Source: Winogradskyella sp. KYW1333 (GTDB lineage: Bacteria; Bacteroidota; Bacteroidia; Flavobacteriales; Flavobacteriaceae). Taken from it: a DNA stretch of 64,000 nt. Shown one piece after another: positions 8,706 through 18,800 of this stretch (positions are counted from its first letter, which is position 1; each line of letters opens with the position of its first letter). The notes under the pieces were generated by a model. The model was not told where the DNA came from. It made no database searches and was given only the letters and a program-made list of their open reading frames with translations. The stretch lies in contig NZ_QPHL01000017.1 of assembly GCF_003335675.1 (NCBI RefSeq), forward strand, positions 620,001-684,000, given 5' to 3'. A program made the position numbers and the translations under genes.

Positions 8706-9764
8706 ATGAAAACAATAAAAGGACCCGCAATTTTTTTAGCTCAATTCATGGACGAGAATCCACCCTTTAACACCTTAGATGGTTTATGTAAATGGGCAAG
8801 TGATTTGGGTTATAAAGGTATACAAATTCCCACATTAGATAAGCATATTATTGATTTAGATATTGCCGCAGACAGTGATACATATTGTGATGAATTTAAA
8901 GGCAGAATTAATAGTTATGGATTAGAAATAACAGAATTAAGTACGCATATTCAAGGTCAATTGGTTGCGGTTCATCCTGCACATGATATTATGTTTGATG
9001 TTTTTGCACCTAAAAATTTAAAGGGTAAGTACAAAGAGCGTACAGCATGGGCTACAGATCAAATGAAAAAGGCTGCAGTTGTTAGCAATAAATTAGGCTT
9101 AACATCGCATGCAACATTCTCTGGTTCATTACTTTGGCCAGTTATGCATCCATGGCCACAACAACCAGCAGGATTAATAGACTTAGGATTTAAAGAATTA
9201 GCCAATAGATGGTTGCCAATTTTAGATATTTTTAAAGAAAATGGAGTTGCCGCATGTTATGAAGTACACCCTGTTGAGGATATACATGACGGGGATACTT
9301 TTGAACGTTTTTTAGAAGCGACAGGTAATCATGAGAGTGTGAGTATCTTATACGATCCTTCCCATTTTGTTCTACAACAACTAGATTATATAAAATATAT
9401 AGATCATTATCACGAATTTATTAAAGCCTTTCATGTTAAAGATTCAGAGTTTAAGCCAACAGGTAAAAAAGGAGCTTTTGGTGGTTACAACGATTGGAAA
9501 GATCGGGCTGGTAGATATCGCTCTCCAGGTGATGGTCAGATAGATTTTAAATCTGTATTTTCAAAATTGACAGAATATGGATGTGACGTCTGGGCCGTAT
9601 TAGAATGGGAATGTGTTATAAAAAGTCCTGAGCAAGGAGCAAGAGAAGGCGTTAAATTTATTAAAGATCATATTATTGAGGCTACAACAAAATCATTTGA
9701 TGATTTTGCTGGAGGTGATGATAAAGACGAAAATCAATTAAGAGAAATATTAGGATTAACTTAA
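8706..9764 (+). CDS. Sugar phosphate isomerase/epimerase (cytoplasmic TIM barrel)
   Basis: This is a 352-residue xylose-isomerase-like TIM barrel with no export signal, in contrast to the lipoprotein relative at 5332-6294. Candidate metal ligands are Glu in CYEVHPVEDIHDG, Asp/His in LYDPSHF, His in FHVKDSEF and Glu in VLEWECV. It is placed after the Gfo/Idh/MocA gene and before the second DUF1080 gene (5 bp gap), so it should act on the product made in the cytoplasm. Reaction specificity is not evident from sequence. Confidence 0.87.
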   Translation: MKTIKGPAIFLAQFMDENPPFNTLDGLCKWASDLGYKGIQIPTLDKHIIDLDIAADSDTYCDEFKGRINSYGLEITELSTHIQGQLVAVHPAHDIMFDVFAPKNLKGKYKERTAWATDQMKKAAVVSNKLGLTSHATFSGSLLWPVMHPWPQQPAGLIDLGFKELANRWLPILDIFKENGVAACYEVHPVEDIHDGDTFERFLEATGNHESVSILYDPSHFVLQQLDYIKYIDHYHEFIKAFHVKDSEFKPTGKKGAFGGYNDWKDRAGRYRSPGDGQIDFKSVFSKLTEYGCDVWAVLEWECVIKSPEQGAREGVKFIKDHIIEATTKSFDDFAGGDDKDENQLREILGLT

Positions 9765-9769
9765 AAAAT

Positions 9770-10519
9770 ATGAGAATTAAAACAATTATACACCTCTTAT
9801 CCCTTGTATTAGTACTTATGAATTGTAAAAGCGAAAAGGAAATAGAGATTAAAGAAGAGAATAAAACTCAGCAAGAAACTTCTAAATTGAGTGAAGTGCA
9901 GTGGAAAGTACTTTTCGATGGAACCTCGACTGATGCATTTAGAGGTTACAGGCAGGATAGTATTTATCCGCAATGGTCCATTGAAGATGGTAATTTAGCT
10001 TTTACACCCGGAGGTGGGAGTAATAAGGATATTATCTCTAAAGATCAGTTTACCAACTTTATTCTATCCATAGAGTGGAAGGTTTCAGAAGGTGGAAATA
10101 GTGGTATTTTTTGGGGAGTTCATGAAGATGATAAATATCCTGAGGCCTATATGACCGGTCCTGAAATTCAAGTTTTAGATAATGAACGTCATCCCGATTC
10201 ATTTGTTGCAAATGGTACACACAAAGCTGGTTCTTTATATGATATGATAGGATGTCCGCCAGAACTTATTAATCCTGCTGGTGAATGGAATCTCTGTGTA
10301 ATCGAAGTTAGTCAAGATGCAAATATTGCCAAAATATCAATGAATGGTACTCAAGTCATGACTTTTCCATTACATGGTGAAAAATGGGACGAAATGATAG
10401 CCAATTCGAAGTTTACAGCATGGGAAGGGTTCGGTAAATACCGAACAGGTCATATTGCCTTACAAGATCATGGTGACAAAGTTTGGTATAGAAATATTAA
10501 AGTGAAAGAGCTAGATTAA
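9770..10519 (+). CDS. DUF1080 (3-keto-disaccharide hydrolase family) lipoprotein
   Basis: This is a 249-residue lipoprotein (LVLMNC, Cys19, then KSEKEIE) with one DUF1080 jelly roll. Family motifs are GNSGIFWGVHED, GPEIQVLDNERH, GEWNLCVIEV and HIALQDHGDKVWYRNIKVKE. This is a closer match to the canonical family than the paralogue at 896-1684, so the two may act on different keto-glycosides or different linkages. It is the last gene of the plus-strand operon. Its stop overlaps the stop of the convergent alpha-glucosidase gene by 9 bp. Confidence 0.9.
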   Translation: MRIKTIIHLLSLVLVLMNCKSEKEIEIKEENKTQQETSKLSEVQWKVLFDGTSTDAFRGYRQDSIYPQWSIEDGNLAFTPGGGSNKDIISKDQFTNFILSIEWKVSEGGNSGIFWGVHEDDKYPEAYMTGPEIQVLDNERHPDSFVANGTHKAGSLYDMIGCPPELINPAGEWNLCVIEVSQDANIAKISMNGTQVMTFPLHGEKWDEMIANSKFTAWEGFGKYRTGHIALQDHGDKVWYRNIKVKELD

Positions 10520-12178
10520 ATAGTGACGAAGTTGAGCCTCCCAGGGTCTTAGATTATTAAAAGAGTGATTGTTGTTATAATTTGAAATAACTAAATGTGA
10601 TGCTTTAATATCTGCATCAACGTGTTCTGTCGTTTGAGTTTCATTGCTAAAATTTAAGAGAACGATATAGGAATCCGAATTACCCCAACGTTTGTATACA
10701 AACAGATTCTCATCTGCTTCATTTAGGCACAAATAATCACCATAAACTAATACATTGTTAGCCTTTCTAATTGCAATCATTTTTCTGTAAAAATTCAAAA
10801 TGGAACTGGGATCCTCTTGCTGTCTTTCAACATTTATATTGTCATAATTTTGATTCACATTTAGCCAGGGTTTGCCTTCTGAAAAGCCAGAATTGATTTT
10901 ATTGTTCCATTGCATTGGTGTTCTGGCATTATCTCGGCTTTGCTTATGAACTAGTTTTATAAATTCTGCCATGTTTTCACCTCTCTTAATGGCTTCGTTC
11001 CAACTGCCTAAAGTTTCAACATCATTATAGTAGTCTATAGTTGGGTAAGCGACATTTGTCATACCGATTTCATCACCTTGATAGATGTATGTCGTTCCAC
11101 GCATGGTAAGTAATAGCATAGCAAGTAATTTTGCCGAATTCGAATGATGTTCTGCATTGTCGTTACCAAAACGAGATACCATTCTTGAGAAATCATGATT
11201 ACCCAAAAAGATACTTCCCCATCCTTTGCCCTTTAGCTTTTCGTCCCAATCATTAAATACTTTTTTAAACTTAGGAAGTGGTACATCTATTGGGTCGTAT
11301 TTACCTCCTGCACCATTATCTATAAACATATGGTCAAAATGAAAAATCATGTTGAGCTCATCTCTATCTTCATGCACGTAATCTAACCCATTACTCAAGT
11401 CGATTCCTGGGCCTTCGCCAACAGTCATAATATCATATTTAGACAATACTTTTTTGTTGAGCTCATTAAGGTATTCATGAATACGTGGGCCATTAGCATA
11501 ATAGTTTTTTATGGCTCTACCGTAGTCTTTTGGATCTTCGGTATCTGGAAAATCAAGTTGTTTAGATATAAGCGATATCACATCCATCCTAAAACCATCT
11601 ACTCCTTTTTTACACCAGAATTCTACAATATCATGTATTTCTTCTCTTACCTTAGGATTTTCCCAATTTAAATCGGGCTGTTTTTTGGTAAATAGATGTA
11701 AAAAGTATTCCTCTGTAATATCATCCTTTAGCCAAGCAGATCCACTAAAAAATGAAACCCAATTATTTGGTTCTTTATCATTTTTAGCCGGTTTCCAAAA
11801 GTAATAATCGCGATAGGGATTGTCTTTTGATTTTCTAGATTCTTTAAACCATTCATGTTCGTCTGAACTGTGATTAAGAACCAGGTCCATGACCAGTTTT
11901 AGTCCTCGGTCATGCATACCTTCTAATAATTTATCAAAGGCATCTGATCCACCAAAATCCTCTGATATAGCTCTGTAATTTGAAATATCATAACCATTAT
12001 CGTCATTTGGTGATTCGTAAACAGGGCATAGCCAAATAATATCTACTCCAAGTGATTTTATGTAGTCCAATTTTTCGATGATACCGTAAATATCACCAAT
12101 GCCATTTCCTGAAGTATCCTTATAAGATCGTGGGTAAATTTGATATACGATACCCTCCTTCCACCAAGATTTTTTCAT
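10511..12178 (-). CDS. GH13 alpha-glucosidase, oligo-1,6-glucosidase type
   Basis: This is a 555-residue cytoplasmic GH13 enzyme with no signal peptide. Catalytic residues are all present: nucleophile D199 in GFRMDV, acid/base E255 in MTVGEGPG and the transition-state Asp D329 in LGNHDFSR. A GH13_31-style Ca-binding loop DTSGNGIGD lies at 21-29. The residue after the nucleophile is Val, as in isomaltase/oligo-1,6-glucosidases rather than maltases, so alpha-1,6 or related non-1,4 linkages are likely. It is the second gene of a two-gene operon behind the SSS symporter (25 bp gap), so it probably hydrolyses the imported glucoside. Confidence 0.9.
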   Translation of the reverse strand: MKKSWWKEGIVYQIYPRSYKDTSGNGIGDIYGIIEKLDYIKSLGVDIIWLCPVYESPNDDNGYDISNYRAISEDFGGSDAFDKLLEGMHDRGLKLVMDLVLNHSSDEHEWFKESRKSKDNPYRDYYFWKPAKNDKEPNNWVSFFSGSAWLKDDITEEYFLHLFTKKQPDLNWENPKVREEIHDIVEFWCKKGVDGFRMDVISLISKQLDFPDTEDPKDYGRAIKNYYANGPRIHEYLNELNKKVLSKYDIMTVGEGPGIDLSNGLDYVHEDRDELNMIFHFDHMFIDNGAGGKYDPIDVPLPKFKKVFNDWDEKLKGKGWGSIFLGNHDFSRMVSRFGNDNAEHHSNSAKLLAMLLLTMRGTTYIYQGDEIGMTNVAYPTIDYYNDVETLGSWNEAIKRGENMAEFIKLVHKQSRDNARTPMQWNNKINSGFSEGKPWLNVNQNYDNINVERQQEDPSSILNFYRKMIAIRKANNVLVYGDYLCLNEADENLFVYKRWGNSDSYIVLLNFSNETQTTEHVDADIKASHLVISNYNNNHSFNNLRPWEAQLRHYLI

Positions 12179-12203
12179 AAATAAATACTTAAAATGGACA
12201 TTT

Positions 12204-13859
12204 TTAAAATATGACGTAAGTGGCTAAAACTAGTATAACAATAAACAATCCTACTGGTAATGTATATTTCCAAGGTGTTGTGTCAATAACTTCTGTCACT
12301 TGAGGAATATAAATTTCTTCGTCTTTTTTAGGCTTTATAAGTCTAAAAATTAACATAATGAGCATATTAATAACAAATAATATTCCCATAATATGTAAGA
12401 AATGCGGATAAGCTTTAGCTTTTATAATTGCTATTTCGTTAGTGTTAGAAATATCATTAGCTGTTGCTTCTGAAACTGCGGCTTCAATGGTATTAGGTCC
12501 TAAATAAAGTAAACTAAATAAGTACATTAAAACACCAGCAATTAGTACGGTTTTTGCACCGGTTGCAGGTACTCTTTTAGAAATAATTCCGGTTAAAACT
12601 ACTGCTAAAATAGGAACACTTAAACTTCCTAAAGCTTGCTGTATATAACTAAATAGACCATCTGGTGCATTAGCTATAAATGGTGCAATACTCATGCTTA
12701 TTAGTGCGAGAATTAGACCGGCAATTTTTCCAGCTTTTACTGATTGTTTTTCTGTTGAATTCTTATTAAAATTTTGTTTGTATAAATCGGAACCAAAAAG
12801 TGTTGCACTGCTATTTAGTAAACTGTTGAATGAACTCAATACTGCGCCAAATAATACTGCAGCAAAGAAGCCAATAAATGCTGTCGGTAAAACTTTTTTA
12901 ACTAATGCAGGATATGCTTGATCTGCATTTTCTAGATTTCCTTCAAAAACGTGCCATGCAATTATTCCTGGCAATACAACAATTACAGGAATTAAAAATT
13001 TTACAAATGCAGCAGCTATCATACCTTTTTGTCCTTCTGCTAAATTCTTAGCACCAAACACACGTTGTAATATAGATTGGTTAGTTCCCCAATAATAAAC
13101 CTGTGCTATCATCATACCAGTGAAAATTGTTCCAAAAGGAATTGAGGAAGTTACATCACCTACGGCATTAAATTTTTCAGGATTACTATTCCATAGTGTA
13201 TTAAGACCATTCATTACATTACCATCACCAATAACACTTAATCCAAAAAAGGGTATTAGAAGTCCACCTATCATTAATCCTATAGCATTTATCAAATCTG
13301 AGACTGCAACTGCTTTTAATCCACCAAAGATGGCATATATAATTCCTATGATACCAATGCTCCAAACGCATAGCCAAATAACCGCAGACTGCGACATACC
13401 AAATAACTCAGGCAAGTCAAACATGGTACTAAACGCTAATGATCCGGAATATAAAATTGTAGGTAATAAAACAATTCCAAATGCAATTAAAAATAAGACA
13501 GCCATTATAGCTCTTGTTTGTTGGTCAAAACGCCCTTCAATGAATTCTGGAATCGTAGTGATACCTGAACTCATGTATTTTGGTAATAGAAAAATTGCAG
13601 TAGCAATAATCGCAATTGCTGCTAGTGTTTCCCATGCCATGACTAAAATTCCTTCAGAGAAAGCTTGTCCATTAAGTCCAACAATTTGTTCAGCGGAGAG
13701 ATTAGTAAGTAAAAGAGAACCTGCAATCGTTAATGCACCAAGACTTCTTCCGCCAAGGTAAAATCCGTCAGCTGAGGTTTCATCTGTTTTTCGTGTTGCA
13801 TACCATGCAATTACAGCAACAAGTGCTGTGAATCCAATAAAGGAGATAATTGAGAGCAT
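12204..13859 (-). CDS. SSS-family sodium/solute (sugar) symporter
   Basis: This is a 551-residue protein with about 14 membrane helices, starting MLSIISFIGFTALVAVIAWY, with the conserved SGLT-like GGRSLGALTIAGSLLLTNLSAEQIVGLNGQAF region split over residues 40-72. The sodium:solute symporter fold and its pairing with a GH13 alpha-glucosidase suggest Na+-driven uptake of a small glucoside. It is first in the minus-strand operon and divergent from the GH13_18 gene across a 194-bp region. A long overlapping plus-strand open frame inside it is judged a shadow. Confidence 0.9.
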   Translation of the reverse strand: MLSIISFIGFTALVAVIAWYATRKTDETSADGFYLGGRSLGALTIAGSLLLTNLSAEQIVGLNGQAFSEGILVMAWETLAAIAIIATAIFLLPKYMSSGITTIPEFIEGRFDQQTRAIMAVLFLIAFGIVLLPTILYSGSLAFSTMFDLPELFGMSQSAVIWLCVWSIGIIGIIYAIFGGLKAVAVSDLINAIGLMIGGLLIPFFGLSVIGDGNVMNGLNTLWNSNPEKFNAVGDVTSSIPFGTIFTGMMIAQVYYWGTNQSILQRVFGAKNLAEGQKGMIAAAFVKFLIPVIVVLPGIIAWHVFEGNLENADQAYPALVKKVLPTAFIGFFAAVLFGAVLSSFNSLLNSSATLFGSDLYKQNFNKNSTEKQSVKAGKIAGLILALISMSIAPFIANAPDGLFSYIQQALGSLSVPILAVVLTGIISKRVPATGAKTVLIAGVLMYLFSLLYLGPNTIEAAVSEATANDISNTNEIAIIKAKAYPHFLHIMGILFVINMLIMLIFRLIKPKKDEEIYIPQVTEVIDTTPWKYTLPVGLFIVILVLATYVIF

Positions 13860-13953
13860 TTATATATAAGTTAGTTAGTATTATTGCTTAACAATATATA
13901 AAAAAACGATTTAAGGCATCGTCAATTGCATAAGGTAATTAATAATAAAAGAA

Positions 13954-13967
13954 CGAAATGCTTTTCG
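13954..13967. promoter_or_regulatory. Palindrome in the divergent SSS/GH13_18 region, candidate operator
   Basis: CGAAA-TGCT-TTTCG is a perfect 5-bp inverted repeat with a 4-base spacer, near the centre of the 194-bp region between divergent start codons. A second shorter palindrome, ATTGCTTAACAAT, lies at 13883-13895. Either could be bound by a regulator of both transcripts. No regulator gene is adjacent. Confidence 0.3.
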
Positions 13968-14053
13968 CTAAAAATTAAAATAGTTTTATCTAAATTTTGT
14001 GCAATACCATTGTTATCAATTGTAAATTTATGATTTAATCTAACTTAAGTATT

Positions 14054-15808
14054 ATGAATAACATAGAAAACCAAACGAATGAAGTGTCTCATTTTAATGG
14101 TGTAATGCTTAATGCATATCCAGACAGTATTGGTGAAACTCTTAATGATATTGTGAAAATGTTGAAGCTACCTGAGTTTAAAGATGTTTTTTCATTGTTT
14201 TATGTTTTGCCTACTTTTTTCAATAGTGATTTAGATACAGGGTTTTCAATTATAGATTATAATTTAAATAAAGACCTTGTGACCGAAGAGGATCTTGAGA
14301 GCCTAAAAGAACTCAACATTGATTTAAAGTTTGACATAGTATTAAATCACCTTTCTGTTGCTTCTCCACAGTTTAAAGATTTATTGAAAAATGGTACGCA
14401 GTCAAAATATAAGGACTTTTTTATTAATTGGAATGTGTTTTGGCAAGACCATGGTGCAATGAATGAAGATGGTGTTGTCATCCCAAATAAAGAGTATTTG
14501 GACAAGTTGTTTATGAGAAAGTCAGGTCTTCCGGTATTAAACGTGGTTTTTCCTGATGGTACTGAGCAACCATACTGGAATACATTCTATCAAAAAGTAT
14601 CATATAATCCTTTAAAATATGATGATTTAATTCAAATTGATGGGTTAACTCAGGATGCCGTAAAATCTATATGTCATCTCGTTAATAAAAGTCTTAAGCA
14701 TTCTGAAGATTTAGAAAATATCGATTTTGGTGAGTTTGAAAAATTCAAACTTCCAGTAGTTCAAATACTAATTAAAAACAGGAGTTACCTAGGTCAAATG
14801 GATGTTAATGCTAAGTCAGAACTTGTATGGCAGTTTTATGAAGAAACTTTGGCAAAATTAAAAATGTTTGGTTGTAAAATATTGAGATTAGACGCATTTG
14901 CATATTTGCATAAAGCTGTTGGTGAAACAAATTTCTTTAATAATCCAGGAACATGGCACTATTTAGATCGAATTAAGAAAATAGCCGATAGCAATAATTT
15001 GACCATATTACCAGAAATCCATGCTGAATATGGATCAAAACTACATAAAGAAGTAGCTGATAGAGGATTTCAGAGTTATGATTTTTTTCTACCTGGATTA
15101 TTAATTCATACCATAGAATGTAAAACAAACAAACCATTATTGAAATGGATAGATGAGATTGTTAACAATGGATATAATGTGATAAACATGTTGGGTTGTC
15201 ATGACGGAATTCCAGTCTTGGATTTAAAGGGGAAGAAAATTGATGAATGTTATTATGAAGGCCTATTACAAGATTCTGAGATTGAGTCCTTAATGGATTT
15301 GATTATTTGTAGAGGAGGAAAGGTTAAAAACCTGTATGGACCAGATGGTAAAAAGATTTCCTACTACCAAATTAATGCAACTTATTTTAGTGCTCTAGGG
15401 GAAGATTCTAGAAAAATGCTATTGGCTAGAGCAATTCAGTTGTTTATGCCGGGTATACCTCAGATATGGTATTTAGATATATTTGAAGGTAAGAATGATT
15501 ATGAAGCGGTAGATAAGGCAGGTAATGGAGGACATAAGGAAATTAATAGAACCACACTTCCAAATGAAAATATTATTGATGCTTTGCAAAGGGAATCCGT
15601 CTTGAATCAATTAGAATTAATTAGACTCCGAAATACACACCCAGCTTTTTTGGGACAACTTAAAGTCAACAACTCTTTAGATTCAAAAGTTTCATTGGAA
15701 TGGCATAATAAAGAAGCTTTTGCTAAATTAGATGCTGATTTAGACACACTTGCATTCGAAGTTAGTTGTTCCGATTTAAATGCTGAAACTTTCTTCTTTG
15801 CTAATTAA
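14054..15808 (+). CDS. GH13_18 sucrose phosphorylase-like glucosyl phosphorylase
   Basis: This is a 584-residue cytoplasmic protein of the sucrose phosphorylase group. It opens with VMLNAYPDSIGETL, as in GtfA. It keeps the GH13 residues: nucleophile D280 (ILRLDAFAY), acid/base E321 (LPEIHAEYG) and stabilising D384 (GCHDGIPVLDL). It is about 80-90 residues longer than typical members. Most of the excess is one insertion between YWNTF (about 174-178) and QMDVN (about 248-252), before the nucleophile strand. The family includes phosphorylases for sucrose, sucrose 6-phosphate, glucosylglycerate and glucosylglycerol, and the acceptor here cannot be assigned. It is divergent from the SSS/alpha-glucosidase operon, so the three probably use one glucoside. 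Confidence 0.85.
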   Translation: MNNIENQTNEVSHFNGVMLNAYPDSIGETLNDIVKMLKLPEFKDVFSLFYVLPTFFNSDLDTGFSIIDYNLNKDLVTEEDLESLKELNIDLKFDIVLNHLSVASPQFKDLLKNGTQSKYKDFFINWNVFWQDHGAMNEDGVVIPNKEYLDKLFMRKSGLPVLNVVFPDGTEQPYWNTFYQKVSYNPLKYDDLIQIDGLTQDAVKSICHLVNKSLKHSEDLENIDFGEFEKFKLPVVQILIKNRSYLGQMDVNAKSELVWQFYEETLAKLKMFGCKILRLDAFAYLHKAVGETNFFNNPGTWHYLDRIKKIADSNNLTILPEIHAEYGSKLHKEVADRGFQSYDFFLPGLLIHTIECKTNKPLLKWIDEIVNNGYNVINMLGCHDGIPVLDLKGKKIDECYYEGLLQDSEIESLMDLIICRGGKVKNLYGPDGKKISYYQINATYFSALGEDSRKMLLARAIQLFMPGIPQIWYLDIFEGKNDYEAVDKAGNGGHKEINRTTLPNENIIDALQRESVLNQLELIRLRNTHPAFLGQLKVNNSLDSKVSLEWHNKEAFAKLDADLDTLAFEVSCSDLNAETFFFAN

Positions 15809-15837
15809 TTGAGTTAAGTTCAACAACGTATTACAAC

Positions 15838-18800
15838 TTATTTAATTATTAATTTTTTAGAAATGATGCCATTATTGGTCTTAACCGTAATAATATAAAT
15901 GCCTCTTTGGATATTATTGGTTTTATATTCTATAAAATTATGTGTTGAGTTAATTTCGGAAAATAAAATTGACTGCCCAATTAAATTATATAATTTAAAG
16001 TTATTAATGAAGTTTGATTTTGGGTTGTTAATAATAATACTATCATCATTATCAGAGAATATCACATCTAAATCAATTAGATCATTGTCGTTTATTGACA
16101 AGACATTATTTATATCAAAAACTACTTCAAACCTGTCTAAATACTCACCAGCTACTAAAAAAACTTCATAGTCACTTTCTTTAAGGTCGTGATAAATGTT
16201 TAGTATTTTATCATGCAGATAAATATTCTTGGATAAATCAATATTTTCTAATTCATCAATTTTAATTTTAACTGTTCCATCACTATTAGTTTTTAATCCT
16301 AATGGTAAAATTTGATCTTCGTCAAAATCATTAACAGCTTGGACAACTAATTTACTATTGTTTAAAACCCAAAACATATCTTCAATATTATTTTCAGACA
16401 TCAGGCCGTCATAGCCTATATCAAAACCATCTGATGCAGAGGTATCGACGCCTGCCAATAATTGACGATGGAATCCTTCGGGTGACGTAAATAATAATCT
16501 TATTTTTTCTCTTAAATCTGAGTCCTGAGATGTACTCTTACTGTTGTCATTACTCTTTCTCATGAAAATAGATTCCGTATTATCATGTTCAGTCTTGAAA
16601 ATACGCTGACTGTTTTTAAATTGAATATTTCCTCCAACGACAGCATTATCAATATCAGGATCGTTAGGTTCTCCTACTAAATCTGAATCTAAAGTAGCGG
16701 ATACAAAAAATCCTTGTCCAACCGGAATATAACGTGAGGGTTGTTTGGTGCCTAATGCACCTGTAGCATCTATTCTTGTGTCATTGTTCACTGCGACTAC
16801 ACCTCCCATTAGTGTGTATATTGCATAACCACCTTGATAATCTGCTAATGCGTGTGAACTAACAGCAAAATGATCCCAGAAATATAGTGCTCCGTTAATA
16901 ACGTTGACCGAATTATTTGCTCCGGCAGTATCAGAACTACTTATATTGTCTTTAATAAATTCATCTGCGTCGATGGCAGAAGGATACGGATTACCTATTA
17001 AATATTGATTACCTGCGTTTATGGTAAGGGAAAAGTCACCATTGTTTGGTTTTCCATAAAACGTATAATTCTGTTCGGTAGTGATCAATCCTCCTGTATC
17101 TTCTACGCCTTTCATGGTAAAGCCTTCTCCTACATCTATACTGTTAGTGCTTCCAATTGGTTCCCACTCCGAATAATTATTACTGACATTATTAGCATAT
17201 TTCCATATCCATCGTGATGCAATTGAAAGTTGCGATCCGGAGATGTTTCCATTAGGGGAACCATTAAAATCTATAAAAACTATATCATTTGGGTTTGAAG
17301 GGTCTGTACCGTTTTTTAATACGTTATCATTACCTAAAATGAAAGATTGGTTATTTACTGAGGTGTTTATTTTTCCTACTGGTGATGACCAATAATTATA
17401 TGTATACCTATCTTTTGTACCTTGTTGGTCTCTTTCTAAGGTTCCAATACTCGAAGTGTCTAAGTCGCTATTTTCTGTTTGTATGAGTTGCGATTCTCCC
17501 TCTAAATCTATATTTCCATCTACCTTTAAGTAATGAGATATAGTAAGCCCGTTACCCTTATCTGCTTTATTTATGGCATCAGTGTCTCCGTTTACTTGTA
17601 AGTCTGCACCTGAATTTATAATAAGACCCAACACCTTTCTATTTTGTTCTTCGGTACTTGGTATGTAATCGGGATCACTATTATCCAGCGTAACGTTGTT
17701 ATTGATTTTAACAATATTGTAATCCATAGTCAATTTATTAGGATCTCCATCTGCTAAATTTGAATATACGTAAGATACAATACCTGGTAAATATTGAACT
17801 TGGCCATTAAGCCAAGTATCACTATCGTCCCAAGGTCCGTCTTGAGTTGTTTCATACGGTAGTGGTGCCGTTTGGGTTTCTAATAAATCGTAATTAAACA
17901 TGCTGGCATCATTACGATTGTTAGATTCATCTTTTACACTGCCAAACACTAATCTGCTCATTGGATAATACGCCTCTAAGCCTGTGTCCCAGTTTATATC
18001 ATCAATATCATTTAAAGTTGTGGTTTCAGGAAGTACTTTCCCATTTGTAAGAACACCGTTTTTTTCAATTTCTTGATTCATCATGTAGCGTATCTGGTTA
18101 GCAGTCAGGCAAATATTCCATACCCTAACCTCATCAACACTTCCATTAAATCTTTGTTGTCTGTCTTGATGATTTGCAGCGCCAATCACAAAATGTGAAT
18201 CATTGTCAAAATTTATGGGGTCGTTTGTGTCCTCTGAATCGACAAGTATTCCATCAATATAAAGTTTTGTAGTCCCTAATCCTGTTCCAGAATCACTGTC
18301 TTTATCGTATGTTGCACATACATGATGCCACTCATTTTCAGGGATATTATTTGTAGTCTCTAGTGTATTGTTTGAAGAATCGTCAGGATCTCTCCAAACC
18401 AATCTTAAATTACCGTTTTTGTTAATCCTAAATGCATATCCAATTGTATAAAATCCCTTTTTATTTTCGGTTATGGTACCATCTCCGTTAACTGTTATAT
18501 CTTCATTAAAATAATTTCTTTTAGATATCACGTCAAATTTTCCGTCACCAGTATTTCTTTTTATCCATGCGCTTAACGAAAAGCTTTTATTATTTAAATC
18601 ATTGACATCACCAGCAGAAATATAACTATCAGATCTATCAAAACTTGCGGCTCTAGAAAGTTCGGCAGAAATTTCAGAAGAACCAAAGGTTATATATTTT
18701 GTGCCTTCAAAGTAAAAATTGGCTTCGAGATCATCACCAACTAGTTTCATTGTGGCAGAGGTAACATTGGTTGTAAAACTATCATTATCAGCAACAATCA

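Noticed and set aside
13120..13761. 213-residue open frame on the plus strand inside the SSS symporter gene
   Set aside because: It is antisense to a well-supported 14-helix symporter, has no recognisable domain or start context, and is Pro/Ile-rich as expected for a shadow of a membrane protein gene.
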